DNA of 64,000 bases from Nocardia camponoti. GTDB taxonomy: Bacteria; Actinomycetota; Actinomycetes; Mycobacteriales; Mycobacteriaceae. Position 1 is the stretch's first letter, and each line of letters begins with the position of its first letter. The DNA lies in the NCBI RefSeq assembly GCF_014646135.1, contig NZ_BMMW01000002.1, positions 124,001-188,000 on the forward strand, written 5' to 3'. Below the pieces are notes generated by a model. It searched no databases. It worked only from the letters and a program-made list of their open reading frames with translations, and was not told the origin of the DNA. A program made the translations under genes and the position numbers. Shown one piece after another: positions 9,111 to 17,366 of the stretch.

Positions 9111-10025
9111 TTAGCCAACAACCCAGTCGAAGGCGTCGGCTTTGGAAAACGCGCCTTCAAGCGCACGCGACCGATTCGGCTCGCCCAACTCAGCAAGCAA
9201 CTCGCGCGACAGTCCGGCGAGGTCAGCGAGCACTTCAGGCGTGAACCACCCTGGCCGCGTCGCGAAGAGCAGGTCTTCGGTCGCGGTATTGCCGGACGCA
9301 CCGGGGGCGAACGGGCAACCGCCGAGCCCGCCAAGCGCCCCGTCGACCATCGTCGCGCCCGCGGCGACGGCCGCGAGCGTGTTCGCCACGCCCATCCCCC
9401 ACGTGTCGTGCCCGTGAAAGACGATTCGACGCGACAGCGAATGGTCGCGGACCGCGGCGACAAGCGCGCTGACCTGTCCTGGATGCGCTTGGCCGAGCGT
9501 GTCGGCGAGCACGATGTCGGTCGCGCCGACCGCGCGCGGGTCGTTGGCGATCTCAAGTACGCGGTCCGGATCGACGTCACCGTCGAAGGGGCACGTAAAC
9601 GCCGTCGCTAGGCACAACTGAATGCTGCCACCGACTTCGTTGGCGTACTCGATGGCCTCGGGCATCGCCGCGAGCGACGCGTCGGTATCACGACCGATGT
9701 TGGCCCGATTGTGGGCGTCGCTCACCGAGAAGCAGTATTGGAAATTGCGCGCGCCCGCTGCGGCGGCCTTGGCGACATGCCGTGGCGTCGCGACCCACAC
9801 CCAGCATTTCGCCAGCTCTTCCGGCGTGAGCGCGGCGATCAGGTCGAGCGAATTGGCAACGGGTGGAACAAGATCCGGCCGAGCCATCGACCCGATCTCT
9901 AATGCTTCGACGCCGGCGGCGAGCAGCCGCCGCACGACGGCGACCTTGGTTTCGGTGGGCAACACCTTGCCGGTGAGCTGCAGTCCGTCGCGCAAGGTGA
10001 CATCGCGCAACACCGGCGCGGTCAT
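9111..10025 (-). CDS. Hydroxymethylglutaryl-CoA lyase family protein
   Basis: A 304-residue TIM-barrel enzyme of the HMG-CoA lyase group, which splits HMG-CoA or a related 3-hydroxyacyl-CoA into acetoacetate (or a ketone) and acetyl-CoA. Conserved parts are DVTLRDGLQ at the N-terminus (active-site Arg-Asp), the metal-binding HGHDTWG, and the loop GGLGGCPFAPGASGN with the family cysteine. The frame runs upstream to 10166, but ATG 10025 gives the canonical N-terminus. The start overlaps the stop of a 63-codon ORF (ATGA). The CaiB-type CoA-transferase upstream suggests a pathway in which the acid is first activated from another CoA donor, as in leucine catabolism; that link is inferred. Confidence 0.88.
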   Translation of the reverse strand: MTAPVLRDVTLRDGLQLTGKVLPTETKVAVVRRLLAAGVEALEIGSMARPDLVPPVANSLDLIAALTPEELAKCWVWVATPRHVAKAAAAGARNFQYCFSVSDAHNRANIGRDTDASLAAMPEAIEYANEVGGSIQLCLATAFTCPFDGDVDPDRVLEIANDPRAVGATDIVLADTLGQAHPGQVSALVAAVRDHSLSRRIVFHGHDTWGMGVANTLAAVAAGATMVDGALGGLGGCPFAPGASGNTATEDLLFATRPGWFTPEVLADLAGLSRELLAELGEPNRSRALEGAFSKADAFDWVVG

Positions 10026-10213
10026 GCGCGTTTCTCGGCAGCCGGAGCGGTCGATGAAACGGGGCGCGGCGGCCCGCACATCACCCCACCAAACAGCTTG
10101 TCGCCAACGCTGGCTGGAGCGGGGTGCACAGTGGGTCGCACATGACCGGGTCCACGCGGCTCCCACTTATTGCGGACAGGTGGGCGCCGGCGGCCGTGAA
10201 CTCGTCGGGTCAT
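10022..10213 (-). CDS. Possible 63-residue protein coupled to both neighbours
   Basis: A 63-codon ORF whose ATG overlaps the CoA-transferase stop (ATGA, 10210-10213) and whose stop overlaps the HMG-CoA lyase start (ATGA, 10022-10025). The product is basic and Pro/Arg-rich with two cysteines at most, and matches no family I know. The double four-base coupling is the only strong argument for translation. It could instead be a translational bridge that keeps ribosomes moving from one enzyme gene to the next. Confidence 0.4.
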   Translation of the reverse strand: MTRRVHGRRRPPVRNKWEPRGPGHVRPTVHPAPASVGDKLFGGVMCGPPRPVSSTAPAAEKRA

Positions 10214-11433
10214 GACGCACCCTCCAGCGCGGCGATCTGGTCGGGACTCATCCCCAGCACCTCCGACAGCACCTCATGGGTGTGTTCGCCAAGGTCAGGG
10301 CCGACATTGCGGATAGGCAGGGACTTGTCTCCAATCACCGGGACGATGCCCGGAAAACCAACGCTGCGAGGTTCATCCTCGCCAACGTCGACAGCAAAAT
10401 GTTGAATCATGTCCCGAGCACGGTACTGCTCATCGGCGACAATGTCGGCCGCGGTGTAAATCGGGCCACAGGGAATGGCTGCCGCGTCAAGCAACGCTAA
10501 CGCCTCATCGCGGGTCTTGGTGATCGTCCATTCGGCGATCGACGCGTCGAGCCGTTCACGATTGCGCCAACGGCCCGCGTTGTCGGCCAATTCCGGGTCA
10601 GTTGCCAGGTCAGCGCGACCGATGACGGTCATGTACCGCTGGAAAATCGCGTCGCCGTTGCCGCCGATGATGATGCTGAATCCGTCGCTTGTCGGGTACG
10701 CGTTCGACGGCGCGATGCCCTCCATTCGCCCGCCAACGCGCTCGCGATTGATCCCGTACGCGAGGTGGTCGGGCACGAGCGATTCCATCACCGACAGGAT
10801 CGATTCGTTGAGCGCGACGTCGATAATCCGCTCGACCTGTGGGATAGGCCCGTCTACCTGTTCGCGCTGAAAAAGTGCCATGACCGTGCCGAATGCCGCG
10901 TAGATGCCCGCGATCGAGTCCCCGATCGACACCCCGACGCGCACGGGCGGCCGGTCGGGATCGCCGACGAGTTCACGAAGGCCGCCAACGGCTTCCGCGA
11001 CAGCGGCGAAGCCCGGGCGGGCCGACATGGGCCCGGTTTGGCCATAAGCCGAGATCCGGGTAATGACGAGGTTCGGGTTCACCTGTTCAAGCACATCGGG
11101 CCCAAGGCCCCATTTCTCCAGCATGCCCGGCCGGAAATTCTCAAGCAGCACATCGCAGTGCCGGACTAAATCCAGCACGACATCGCGACCAGCCTGGGTG
11201 CGCAAATCAAGGACAATCGAACGCTTGTTGCGGTTGACCGTGCGATAGAGCATCGAGGTGTCACCGCCGTAAAGCCGCCAATTGCGCAGCTCATCGCCTG
11301 TTCCTGGCCGTTCGACCTTGATGACGTCGGCGCCGAAATCGCCGAGAATCCGACCTGCGGTTGGTGCGGCTACATAGTTGCCAAGTTCGAGGACACGCAC
11401 TCCGTCCAACGGCTGTATACGCTTGTCCGCCAC
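10210..11433 (-). CDS. CaiB/BaiF family (type III) CoA-transferase
   Basis: A 407-residue family III CoA-transferase, which moves CoA between carboxylic acids through mixed-anhydride and thioester intermediates. The N-terminal GVRVLELGNYVAAP, GDFGADVIKVERPG and NFRPGMLEKWG motifs are all present, and Asp172 (in SIGDSIAG) is at the position of the catalytic aspartate of formyl-CoA transferase. It is the first gene of a coupled run with the small ORF and HMG-CoA lyase. A succinyl-CoA:HMG or similar dicarboxylate CoA-transferase activity would fit the lyase neighbour, but the substrate is not determined by the sequence. Confidence 0.9.
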   Translation of the reverse strand: MADKRIQPLDGVRVLELGNYVAAPTAGRILGDFGADVIKVERPGTGDELRNWRLYGGDTSMLYRTVNRNKRSIVLDLRTQAGRDVVLDLVRHCDVLLENFRPGMLEKWGLGPDVLEQVNPNLVITRISAYGQTGPMSARPGFAAVAEAVGGLRELVGDPDRPPVRVGVSIGDSIAGIYAAFGTVMALFQREQVDGPIPQVERIIDVALNESILSVMESLVPDHLAYGINRERVGGRMEGIAPSNAYPTSDGFSIIIGGNGDAIFQRYMTVIGRADLATDPELADNAGRWRNRERLDASIAEWTITKTRDEALALLDAAAIPCGPIYTAADIVADEQYRARDMIQHFAVDVGEDEPRSVGFPGIVPVIGDKSLPIRNVGPDLGEHTHEVLSEVLGMSPDQIAALEGAS

Positions 11434-11477
11434 CCGGGCGACTCTAGCGTGTCGACCGGGTGGCGGGCGGATCAGGC

Positions 11478-12407
11478 TCAGCTCGCGAGCGGCTGAACTT
11501 CCTCAATGATCGAGTACTCTTCGGCGTTGCCGGTCAACACAGTGCTCTGTCGGCCGTCGATACCGACCGGGACATCGCCCGCGAGGGTGATGCGGGTCAG
11601 GCGACGCGGCTGGTCGTCGTAGTCGTCGACGGCGTAGTGCTGAGTGGCACGGTTGTCCCAGATTGCGACATCGCCTTCGGCCCACGTCCAGCGCGTTGTG
11701 TGCTCAAGCTTGATCACGCGATCCTGCAACAGCCGGAACAGCACCTGCGACTCATGGTTGGGCACCCCGACAAGCTGCTTGACGAAGTGGCCAAGCAGCA
11801 GCGCGCGCTCGCCCGTCTCGGGGTGTACCCGAACAACCGGGTGCTCGGTTTCGTACAGATCCGACTGGAATTCGGCGGTGTACTTGGCCTGACCGGCGCG
11901 AACCCGGTCGACCACACCCGCGTAGTCGTAAACGTTGGTGTGCACGGCGCGCAGGTTCGACACAAGGTCCTTAAGCGGTTCGGGCAGCGAGTTGTACGCC
12001 GCAACCGTCGACGCCCAGGTGGTCGTGCCGCCGTAGCTCGGCAGGTACTCGGCGCGCAGGATCGATGCCTTCGGAATGCGATCAACGAAGGTCACGTCGG
12101 TGTGCCACGAGTTGGCGCGACCGTTCTCCGAGTCGATCGCCAGGCTCTTGATGCCCTGCGACTTCACCGTCGGGTGCGGCGTTGTTGGCGTGCCAAGCAA
12201 CTGCGCGAACTCGTACTGGCCGTCTTCGGTGAGGTGCTGCTGATCGCGGAAGAAGATCACCTTGTGCTCGTTGAGCGCCCGCCGAATGGCGGTGACGGTG
12301 TCGGCATCAAGCTCGCCACCCAGCCGCACGCCATCGATACGCGCGCCGATGTGGGCACCGAGTTTGGTCACCGTCACCGTGGTTGGCTGGGCAGTGTCGA
12401 CCGTCAT
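11478..12407 (-). CDS. Fe(II)/2-oxoglutarate dioxygenase, TauD type, Rv3406-like alkylsulfatase
   Basis: A 309-residue TauD/AtsK-family dioxygenase. It probably hydroxylates the carbon next to the sulfur ester of alkyl sulfates, releasing sulfate and an aldehyde. The iron triad is His102, Asp104 (WHTD) and His257 (QHYAVDD); Arg269 should bind 2-oxoglutarate. Long stretches ([33 protein letters not shown]) match what I remember of M. tuberculosis Rv3406, a type II alkylsulfatase, better than taurine dioxygenase. GGTGATC lies just before the ATG. The gene appears monocistronic, with about 120 bases to endonuclease IV upstream; sulfur-limitation control would be expected but no operator is evident. 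Confidence 0.88.
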   Translation of the reverse strand: MTVDTAQPTTVTVTKLGAHIGARIDGVRLGGELDADTVTAIRRALNEHKVIFFRDQQHLTEDGQYEFAQLLGTPTTPHPTVKSQGIKSLAIDSENGRANSWHTDVTFVDRIPKASILRAEYLPSYGGTTTWASTVAAYNSLPEPLKDLVSNLRAVHTNVYDYAGVVDRVRAGQAKYTAEFQSDLYETEHPVVRVHPETGERALLLGHFVKQLVGVPNHESQVLFRLLQDRVIKLEHTTRWTWAEGDVAIWDNRATQHYAVDDYDDQPRRLTRITLAGDVPVGIDGRQSTVLTGNAEEYSIIEEVQPLAS

Positions 12408-12531
12408 GGGAGATCACCTTCAGTTCATGCTCGCGGAAGTGCTTATGTCCCAAGCACACCGCGAAAACACCCGGGCAAACAGGTTTTATCTCCGTGTGAT
12501 CGAAAGCTGGCGCGAAAGCCAGCTCAGTGGA

Positions 12532-13302
12532 TCAGCCCAAGTGCTCACGCAGATACGCGAGATCGGCGGCCACCCCGTCAACCGGCGTTTCCAAAATGAC
12601 CGGCGCGTCGGCGGTGCGACACACCTCGGCAAGCAACTGCGGGTCGATGGTGCCGTCGGCGAGGTTGGCGTGCCGGTCGGCACCCGAATCGAACTCGTCG
12701 CGCGACGAGTTCAAATGGACTAGGTCGATGCGGCCGGTGATGCCCTTGATGCGTTCAACCACCCCGACGAGGTCTTCGCCGCCAGCCCACGCATGACAGG
12801 TGTCGAGACAAAAGCCCGCGCCGAAATCGCCAACCTGGTCCCACAACCGGCCGATGGAGTCGAAATACCGTGCCATCGCATGGTTTCCGCCCGCGGTGTT
12901 CTCGATCAGGATCGGTACAGCGAAACCGCCCTTGTCCTGCTGGCGTTCAAACAGCTTGCGCCAGTTCTCATATCCGGCAGCGAGCTCGGCATCCGACCGC
13001 ACGTGCCCACCATGCACAACCAACCCGAACGCGCCAAGCTCGGCGGCAGCGGCGGCTTGTTGAGCGACCGCGTTGCGCGAAGGCATCCGCAGCCGATTGT
13101 TAGTGGATGCCACGTTGATTTGATACGACGAGTGCACGACAACGTCGATCGGTGACGCGACAATCTCGGCGGCACGCGGATGCGGGACGGGTTTGTCCCA
13201 GCTCTGCGGGTCGACAACGAACATTTGGACAACTTCGGCACCGAGTTTCTCCCCGAAGCCGATCGGGTCGCTCTCATCGCGAACGTGTGCTCCAATGCGC
13301 AT
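12532..13302 (-). CDS. nfo: Endonuclease IV (AP endonuclease)
   Basis: A 256-residue TIM-barrel AP endonuclease that cuts DNA 5' to abasic sites in base-excision repair. Every metal ligand known from E. coli Nfo can be aligned: His57, His97, Glu134, Asp167, His170, His196, Asp209, His211 and Glu238. It is slightly shorter than the E. coli enzyme, as is usual in actinobacteria. It diverges from the kinase gene at 13415, with 112 bases between start codons for both promoters. The assignment is secure. Confidence 0.95.
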   Translation of the reverse strand: MRIGAHVRDESDPIGFGEKLGAEVVQMFVVDPQSWDKPVPHPRAAEIVASPIDVVVHSSYQINVASTNNRLRMPSRNAVAQQAAAAAELGAFGLVVHGGHVRSDAELAAGYENWRKLFERQQDKGGFAVPILIENTAGGNHAMARYFDSIGRLWDQVGDFGAGFCLDTCHAWAGGEDLVGVVERIKGITGRIDLVHLNSSRDEFDSGADRHANLADGTIDPQLLAEVCRTADAPVILETPVDGVAADLAYLREHLG

Positions 13303-13414
13303 GTGGCGAGCCTAATCGGCCCCACCGACAAGAAAGATGTTGCACCGGGCTGCCGCGCGGAGATAGATCGGTAGAATTTCGACGGTGCTAGGCCCTGGAG
13401 GGGGTGATTTCACG

Positions 13415-14521
13415 GTGTTGCGCAAAGGCGACGTGTTCGCCGGATACACGATTCGCCGTGTGCTCGGCACCGGCGGCATGGGCGTGGTCTACCTCGCCCG
13501 CCATCCCCGGTTACCCCGCTTGACGGCGTTAAAACTCCTCAGTCGCGATCTTTCGGCCGATGACGAGATCCGCACCCGCTTCGAACGCGAAGCCGACCTG
13601 GTCGCCCGCCTGGAACACCCCAACATCGTCAACATCTACGACCGTGGCACTGACGACGATCAACTCTGGATTTCCATGCAGTTCGTCGCGGGTACCGATG
13701 TGGCGACCGCCGACGTCGACGTGCTCACGCCAGGCAGAGCTGTCCAGATCGCCGCCGAAACCGCGACCGCGCTCGACTTCGCGCACGACTCAGGCGTCCT
13801 GCACCGCGACGTGAAACCGGCCAATATCCTGCTTGCCAAACCACCGATCGGCCGCCCAGAACGCGTTGTGCTCACCGATTTCGGGATCGCGTCGGTACGC
13901 GACAGCGAAACCACGCTCGCCTCGGCTGGCACCATCACGGCCACGCTGGCTTATGCCGCACCCGAGCAGCTCACCGGGCTGCAAACCGATCATCGCGCTG
14001 ACCAGTATTCGCTTGCGTGCACGTTGTTTTGGATGCTCACCGGGTCGGTCCCGTTTCCTGGCCAGTCGCCCGGCGCGATCATCCAGTCGCACTTGACGCG
14101 CCCCATTCCGCCACTGCGCAGCCTGCGCGGCGACCTACCGCCAACGTTGGACGGCGTATTAGCGCGTGCGACCGCGAAAAAAGCGAGCGACCGCTTCGCC
14201 AGCTGCAGCGAATTCGCGCATGCCGCGCGCTCGGCCTTGCTTTCGGTTCCCGGGCCGTGGCACAACGAGTTTCAGCGCGACGCGTCCGTGAATACTGGCG
14301 TGGTGTTGCGCGCTCGGGAAAATTATCCGACGTCGTATCCGGCGGTGCCCCAAGGTTATTCGCCGAATCAGCACGCACGGCCGTCGACTCCGGCGTATCC
14401 GATCGCCCCTGCCGCGCCGCCGCCAACGCGGCAACGTCAGCATCCGGGAACCATCGAATTTCCCGGCGGCCGTAGCCATCCCGGCTACATCGTCGGCCCG
14501 CAAACCCGCAGGTCTCCCTAA
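13415..14521 (+). CDS. Soluble Ser/Thr protein kinase with Pro-rich tail
   Basis: A 368-residue Hanks-type kinase. Numbering from GTG 13415, the glycine loop is LGTGGMGVVY, the ATP lysine is Lys40, the catalytic HRDVKPAN begins at 130, DFG is at 155-157 and APE follows an activation loop rich in Thr. After the kinase domain (about 260 residues) comes a Tyr/Pro/Ala-rich tail with no membrane helix, so the protein is probably cytosolic. The frame extends to 13385, but GTG 13415 has GGAGGGGG ten bases before it and aligns with the start of the next kinase (both begin with a GDVFAGY block). The downstream kinase is a tandem paralogue. Confidence 0.92.
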   Translation: MLRKGDVFAGYTIRRVLGTGGMGVVYLARHPRLPRLTALKLLSRDLSADDEIRTRFEREADLVARLEHPNIVNIYDRGTDDDQLWISMQFVAGTDVATADVDVLTPGRAVQIAAETATALDFAHDSGVLHRDVKPANILLAKPPIGRPERVVLTDFGIASVRDSETTLASAGTITATLAYAAPEQLTGLQTDHRADQYSLACTLFWMLTGSVPFPGQSPGAIIQSHLTRPIPPLRSLRGDLPPTLDGVLARATAKKASDRFASCSEFAHAARSALLSVPGPWHNEFQRDASVNTGVVLRARENYPTSYPAVPQGYSPNQHARPSTPAYPIAPAAPPPTRQRQHPGTIEFPGGRSHPGYIVGPQTRRSP

Positions 14522-14531
14522 CCGAAGTCGC

Positions 14532-14548
14532 GTGACAGTTCTTGTCAC
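14532..14548. promoter_or_regulatory. Inverted repeat between the two kinase genes
   Basis: GTGACA-GTTCT-TGTCAC, a perfect 6+6 repeat with a five-base spacer, 11 bases after the first kinase stop. It could be an operator for the second kinase or an RNA hairpin. Confidence 0.35.
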
Positions 14549-14626
14549 CCGGGGTTGCTAAGGTTTTCCAGATTTTCAGAACGCGCGCGCTGGTGGGTCC
14601 CAGCGGGTGCGAGAAGTGGAGCAGCG

Positions 14627-16333
14627 ATGCTGGGCAACGGTGATGTGTTCGCCGGCTATCTCGTTGAGCGTCAGCTCGGTCGCGGCGGCATGGGTTCGGT
14701 CTACCTGGCCAAACACCCACGCCTGCCGCGCATGACAGCGTTGAAGCTACTCAACCGTGAGATGTTCTTCGACGACGAGGTGCGCGCCCGCTTCGAGCGC
14801 GAAGCCGACCTTGTCGCGCGCCTCGATCACCCCAACATCGTCACCGTGTACGACCGAGGTGTCGACGATGAACAGCTGTGGATTTCGATGCAGTTCATCG
14901 ACGGTGTCGACGCGTCTTCGGTTGAGCCGCAATCACTTCCGCCCGCGCGCGCGTTGCAAATCATTGCCGCGACCGCCGACGCGCTCGACTACGCCCACGG
15001 CATGGGCGTGCTACATCGCGACGTGAAGCCCGCCAATATCCTGCTCGCTCGGTCGGGTGCGGGCCGCGGAGAGCGCGTGTACCTCACCGACTTTGGCATC
15101 GCGCGCCTGCGCGACGACACCGGCAACCTCACCCAAACCGGCACCTTCACCGCCACCCTCGCGTATGCGTCGCCCGAGCAGCTCACCGGCGCGGCACTCG
15201 ATCATCGCTCCGATCAGTATTCGCTTGCCTGCACGCTGTTTTGGCTGTTCACCGGTGCTGGCCCGTTCGCGGCAACCAACCCAGCCGCCGTCATCCAGGG
15301 TCACTTGCAACAGCCACCGCCGCCGCTGAGCAGCATGCGCGCTGGACTGCCGCTCGCCCTCGACGCGGTGCTTGCCAAGGCGATGGCCAAGCGCCCAGAC
15401 GACCGGTTCACGAGCTGTTCGGAGTTCGCATCGGCGGCCATCGCCGCGCTGAATGCCACAACCAATCCGAGCACACCCCTCGCGCCGCGCCCAACGACCG
15501 GCGGTGCCATCCCGACGGTCACTCCTCGACCGCCCACCCCAGGTGGCGGGTATCCGCAAGCCGCGACGCCGTACCCAACATCGCAACCGCGCCCGATGAC
15601 GTCGCCAACGCCGCTCGCCAACACCGGCGCGACCCCGCAGCCACCGCACACGGGCAATCAGCCCTATGCAGGCCCGCAGTACCAAAATCGGCCGCCCGCC
15701 GCGTTCGCTGGCCGCTATCCGCAGCCACGACGACGCAAGTCGAACGCGGCCGTGATCGTGCTCAGTATCGTCGGCGCGATCGTGCTTGTTGTTGTGCTAC
15801 TCATGGTGATTGGCATCGCCGCGAGCGACGGTTCGTCAGACACCCCGACGACGACAACCGCCGCGCCAGGTCACGTCACGCCCGACGCCGCTGCGATCAG
15901 CAAGCGCTTCCCCAGCATGGTTCCCGCCGAGCCGACCGGCGACACCGGCTACAACGGCGCGACCTGCTATTCCAGCGACAGCAGCTACAAAACCGATCCC
16001 GTTGCGGGTGAGCCAGATTTCGGCGCGTGGGCGTGGCAGTGGGACTGCTTCGGCGGCGGCAATGTGAGCGACCCGTTCTATCGCTTCTACGTCTACGACT
16101 CCGCCGCGGCCGTCGACAAGGTGGTCAAGTCCTTGCCGACCAACACCAAGTCGGTCGATCCCAACGGCGGAAAGTCCTACACCAACTACAAATTCGTCAG
16201 CGGCGATGGCAACAAGATGGTGACGGTGTTCACCGGCGACGCCGACCGCGCCCAGTTCCTGATGTTCACCGACAGCTATGAGGACTTCGACGCCATCATG
16301 ACGTGGTGGAGTTCAGCGCCACTCAACCAGTGA
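14627..16333 (+). CDS. Transmembrane Ser/Thr protein kinase with extracellular sensor
   Basis: A 568-residue receptor-type kinase. The kinase domain (residues 1-270) has LGRGGMGSVY, HRDVKPANILL and DFG, and an activation loop with several Thr. A Pro/Thr/Gly-rich juxtamembrane linker (about 275-370) leads to one membrane helix near 375-400, then an extracellular domain of about 150 residues with two cysteines (ATCYSS and WDCFGG) that could form a disulfide. It has no PASTA repeats. The open frame reaches 14555, but ATG 14627 has GGAG five bases upstream. It is a tandem copy of the preceding kinase that has gained (or kept) membrane and sensor parts. Its 3' end overlaps the convergent small membrane gene by 11 bases. 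Confidence 0.93.
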   Translation: MLGNGDVFAGYLVERQLGRGGMGSVYLAKHPRLPRMTALKLLNREMFFDDEVRARFEREADLVARLDHPNIVTVYDRGVDDEQLWISMQFIDGVDASSVEPQSLPPARALQIIAATADALDYAHGMGVLHRDVKPANILLARSGAGRGERVYLTDFGIARLRDDTGNLTQTGTFTATLAYASPEQLTGAALDHRSDQYSLACTLFWLFTGAGPFAATNPAAVIQGHLQQPPPPLSSMRAGLPLALDAVLAKAMAKRPDDRFTSCSEFASAAIAALNATTNPSTPLAPRPTTGGAIPTVTPRPPTPGGGYPQAATPYPTSQPRPMTSPTPLANTGATPQPPHTGNQPYAGPQYQNRPPAAFAGRYPQPRRRKSNAAVIVLSIVGAIVLVVVLLMVIGIAASDGSSDTPTTTTAAPGHVTPDAAAISKRFPSMVPAEPTGDTGYNGATCYSSDSSYKTDPVAGEPDFGAWAWQWDCFGGGNVSDPFYRFYVYDSAAAVDKVVKSLPTNTKSVDPNGGKSYTNYKFVSGDGNKMVTVFTGDADRAQFLMFTDSYEDFDAIMTWWSSAPLNQ

Positions 16334-16577
16334 TCGCGGTTGTCCGGTCGGTACGCAGCTTGAGGAGCGTCAATCCCGCTGTACAGGCGAGAATCAATCC
16401 GGCGACGGCGATTTCGACGTGGAGATCGGCGATACCGATGCCGGCGCCAACTAGTCCGCCGACAAAGAGCAGCCAGCCAAGCCAGCGAGAAACCGCTGCG
16501 TAGGGACGCTGCGTGCTCGGTGCTGAATTTTCCTCCGCCGCCTCGGTTTCGAGGTGGGGTGTCGAAAATGCTCCCAT
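16323..16577 (-). CDS. Small two-helix membrane protein
   Basis: An 84-residue protein with a polar N-terminus and two hydrophobic segments (beginning WLGWLLFVGGLVGAG and VAGLILACTAGL). The frame is open to 16631, but ATG 16577 has GAGGAG six bases upstream and no in-frame rival as good. The last 11 bases overlap the 3' end of the transmembrane kinase gene on the other strand. I do not recognise the family; short two-helix proteins of this kind are common in actinobacteria. Confidence 0.65.
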   Translation of the reverse strand: MGAFSTPHLETEAAEENSAPSTQRPYAAVSRWLGWLLFVGGLVGAGIGIADLHVEIAVAGLILACTAGLTLLKLRTDRTTAITG

Positions 16578-16632
16578 CAGAATCTCCTCGTTGACGCCGA
16601 CCAGGGTGAGACCTTGACACGGACGTCTCATG

Positions 16633-16657
16633 CGTAACTTTGCTCACACACGTTACG
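16633..16657. promoter_or_regulatory. Inverted repeat in the divergent promoter region
   Basis: CGTAAC (16633-16638) and GTTACG (16652-16657) flank 13 bases, in the 228-base gap between the small membrane gene and the lipoprotein gene. It is a possible operator for either. Confidence 0.3.
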
Positions 16658-16805
16658 ACTCACGGACGGCTCCGACGTGCGACACGTCCCCACGACACGC
16701 CCGCGATATCAAGCCGATATGTGAAGTGCAAACCTTTAAAATGCGCGATTCGCGGAATCCTGAACTAACCTGAGGCGACTCGAAGCCCGATCAGGAGTAC
16801 ACGCG

Positions 16806-17351
16806 ATGAAGAAAATGCCGACCAAGTTCCTCGGTCCGCTGGTCGCGGTCGGCACCGTGTCGTTCGGTTTGATCGTGATCGGTGCCTGCGGTGTCGGACA
16901 GAAAGATACCTATGTCGCGCCGCCGCCGATTCAGGCGGAATTGGCCGCCGCGCCCGCCCCGATCGCCGATGTCACGTCGTCGACAACCGTTCGGCTAACT
17001 ATTCCCCCGTCGCCAACGTGGCAGGTTGGGCCCTACGTTTCGCCGCGTAAGCCGTTCAGCCTCAGCTCAACCGAGACCAGCGAAAGCGCGACTCCGTCGG
17101 AGGGCGCACCGGAGGAACCACGCCCGGAGCTAGCGATGGAGACCTCGGCGGCAACCACGGTTGTGCAGCCAACGCCGAGCAAAACTCCGACCGTGGTTGC
17201 ACCGGTCGCGCCAACCGCGACGACAACGCCCGCCGCACCAACAACATCCGATGCGCCAACGCCAACCGCCGCGCCAACGACAACGGCGGAACCAACGACA
17301 GTCGCGCCAACAACCGAGCCGACTAGCACCCCGGAGACTCCGACGTACTAA
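16806..17351 (+). CDS. Thr/Pro-rich putative lipoprotein
   Basis: A 181-residue exported protein. Residues 1-28 form a lipoprotein signal peptide (MKKMPTK, a hydrophobic core and the lipobox IGAC), so the mature protein is probably anchored through the cysteine. The rest has no folded-looking domain; the last 80 residues are almost only Thr, Pro, Ala, Ser and Glu. Such tails in mycobacterial relatives are often O-mannosylated and act as spacers in the cell wall. AGGAG lies six bases before the ATG. Its function is unknown. Confidence 0.7.
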   Translation: MKKMPTKFLGPLVAVGTVSFGLIVIGACGVGQKDTYVAPPPIQAELAAAPAPIADVTSSTTVRLTIPPSPTWQVGPYVSPRKPFSLSSTETSESATPSEGAPEEPRPELAMETSAATTVVQPTPSKTPTVVAPVAPTATTTPAAPTTSDAPTPTAAPTTTAEPTTVAPTTEPTSTPETPTY

Positions 17352-17366
17352 TCGGCCCAGTTGGTG

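Noticed and set aside
11460..12599. 379-codon frame opposite the TauD-type gene
   Set aside because: It is antisense to a gene with a complete iron-binding triad and has no features of its own.
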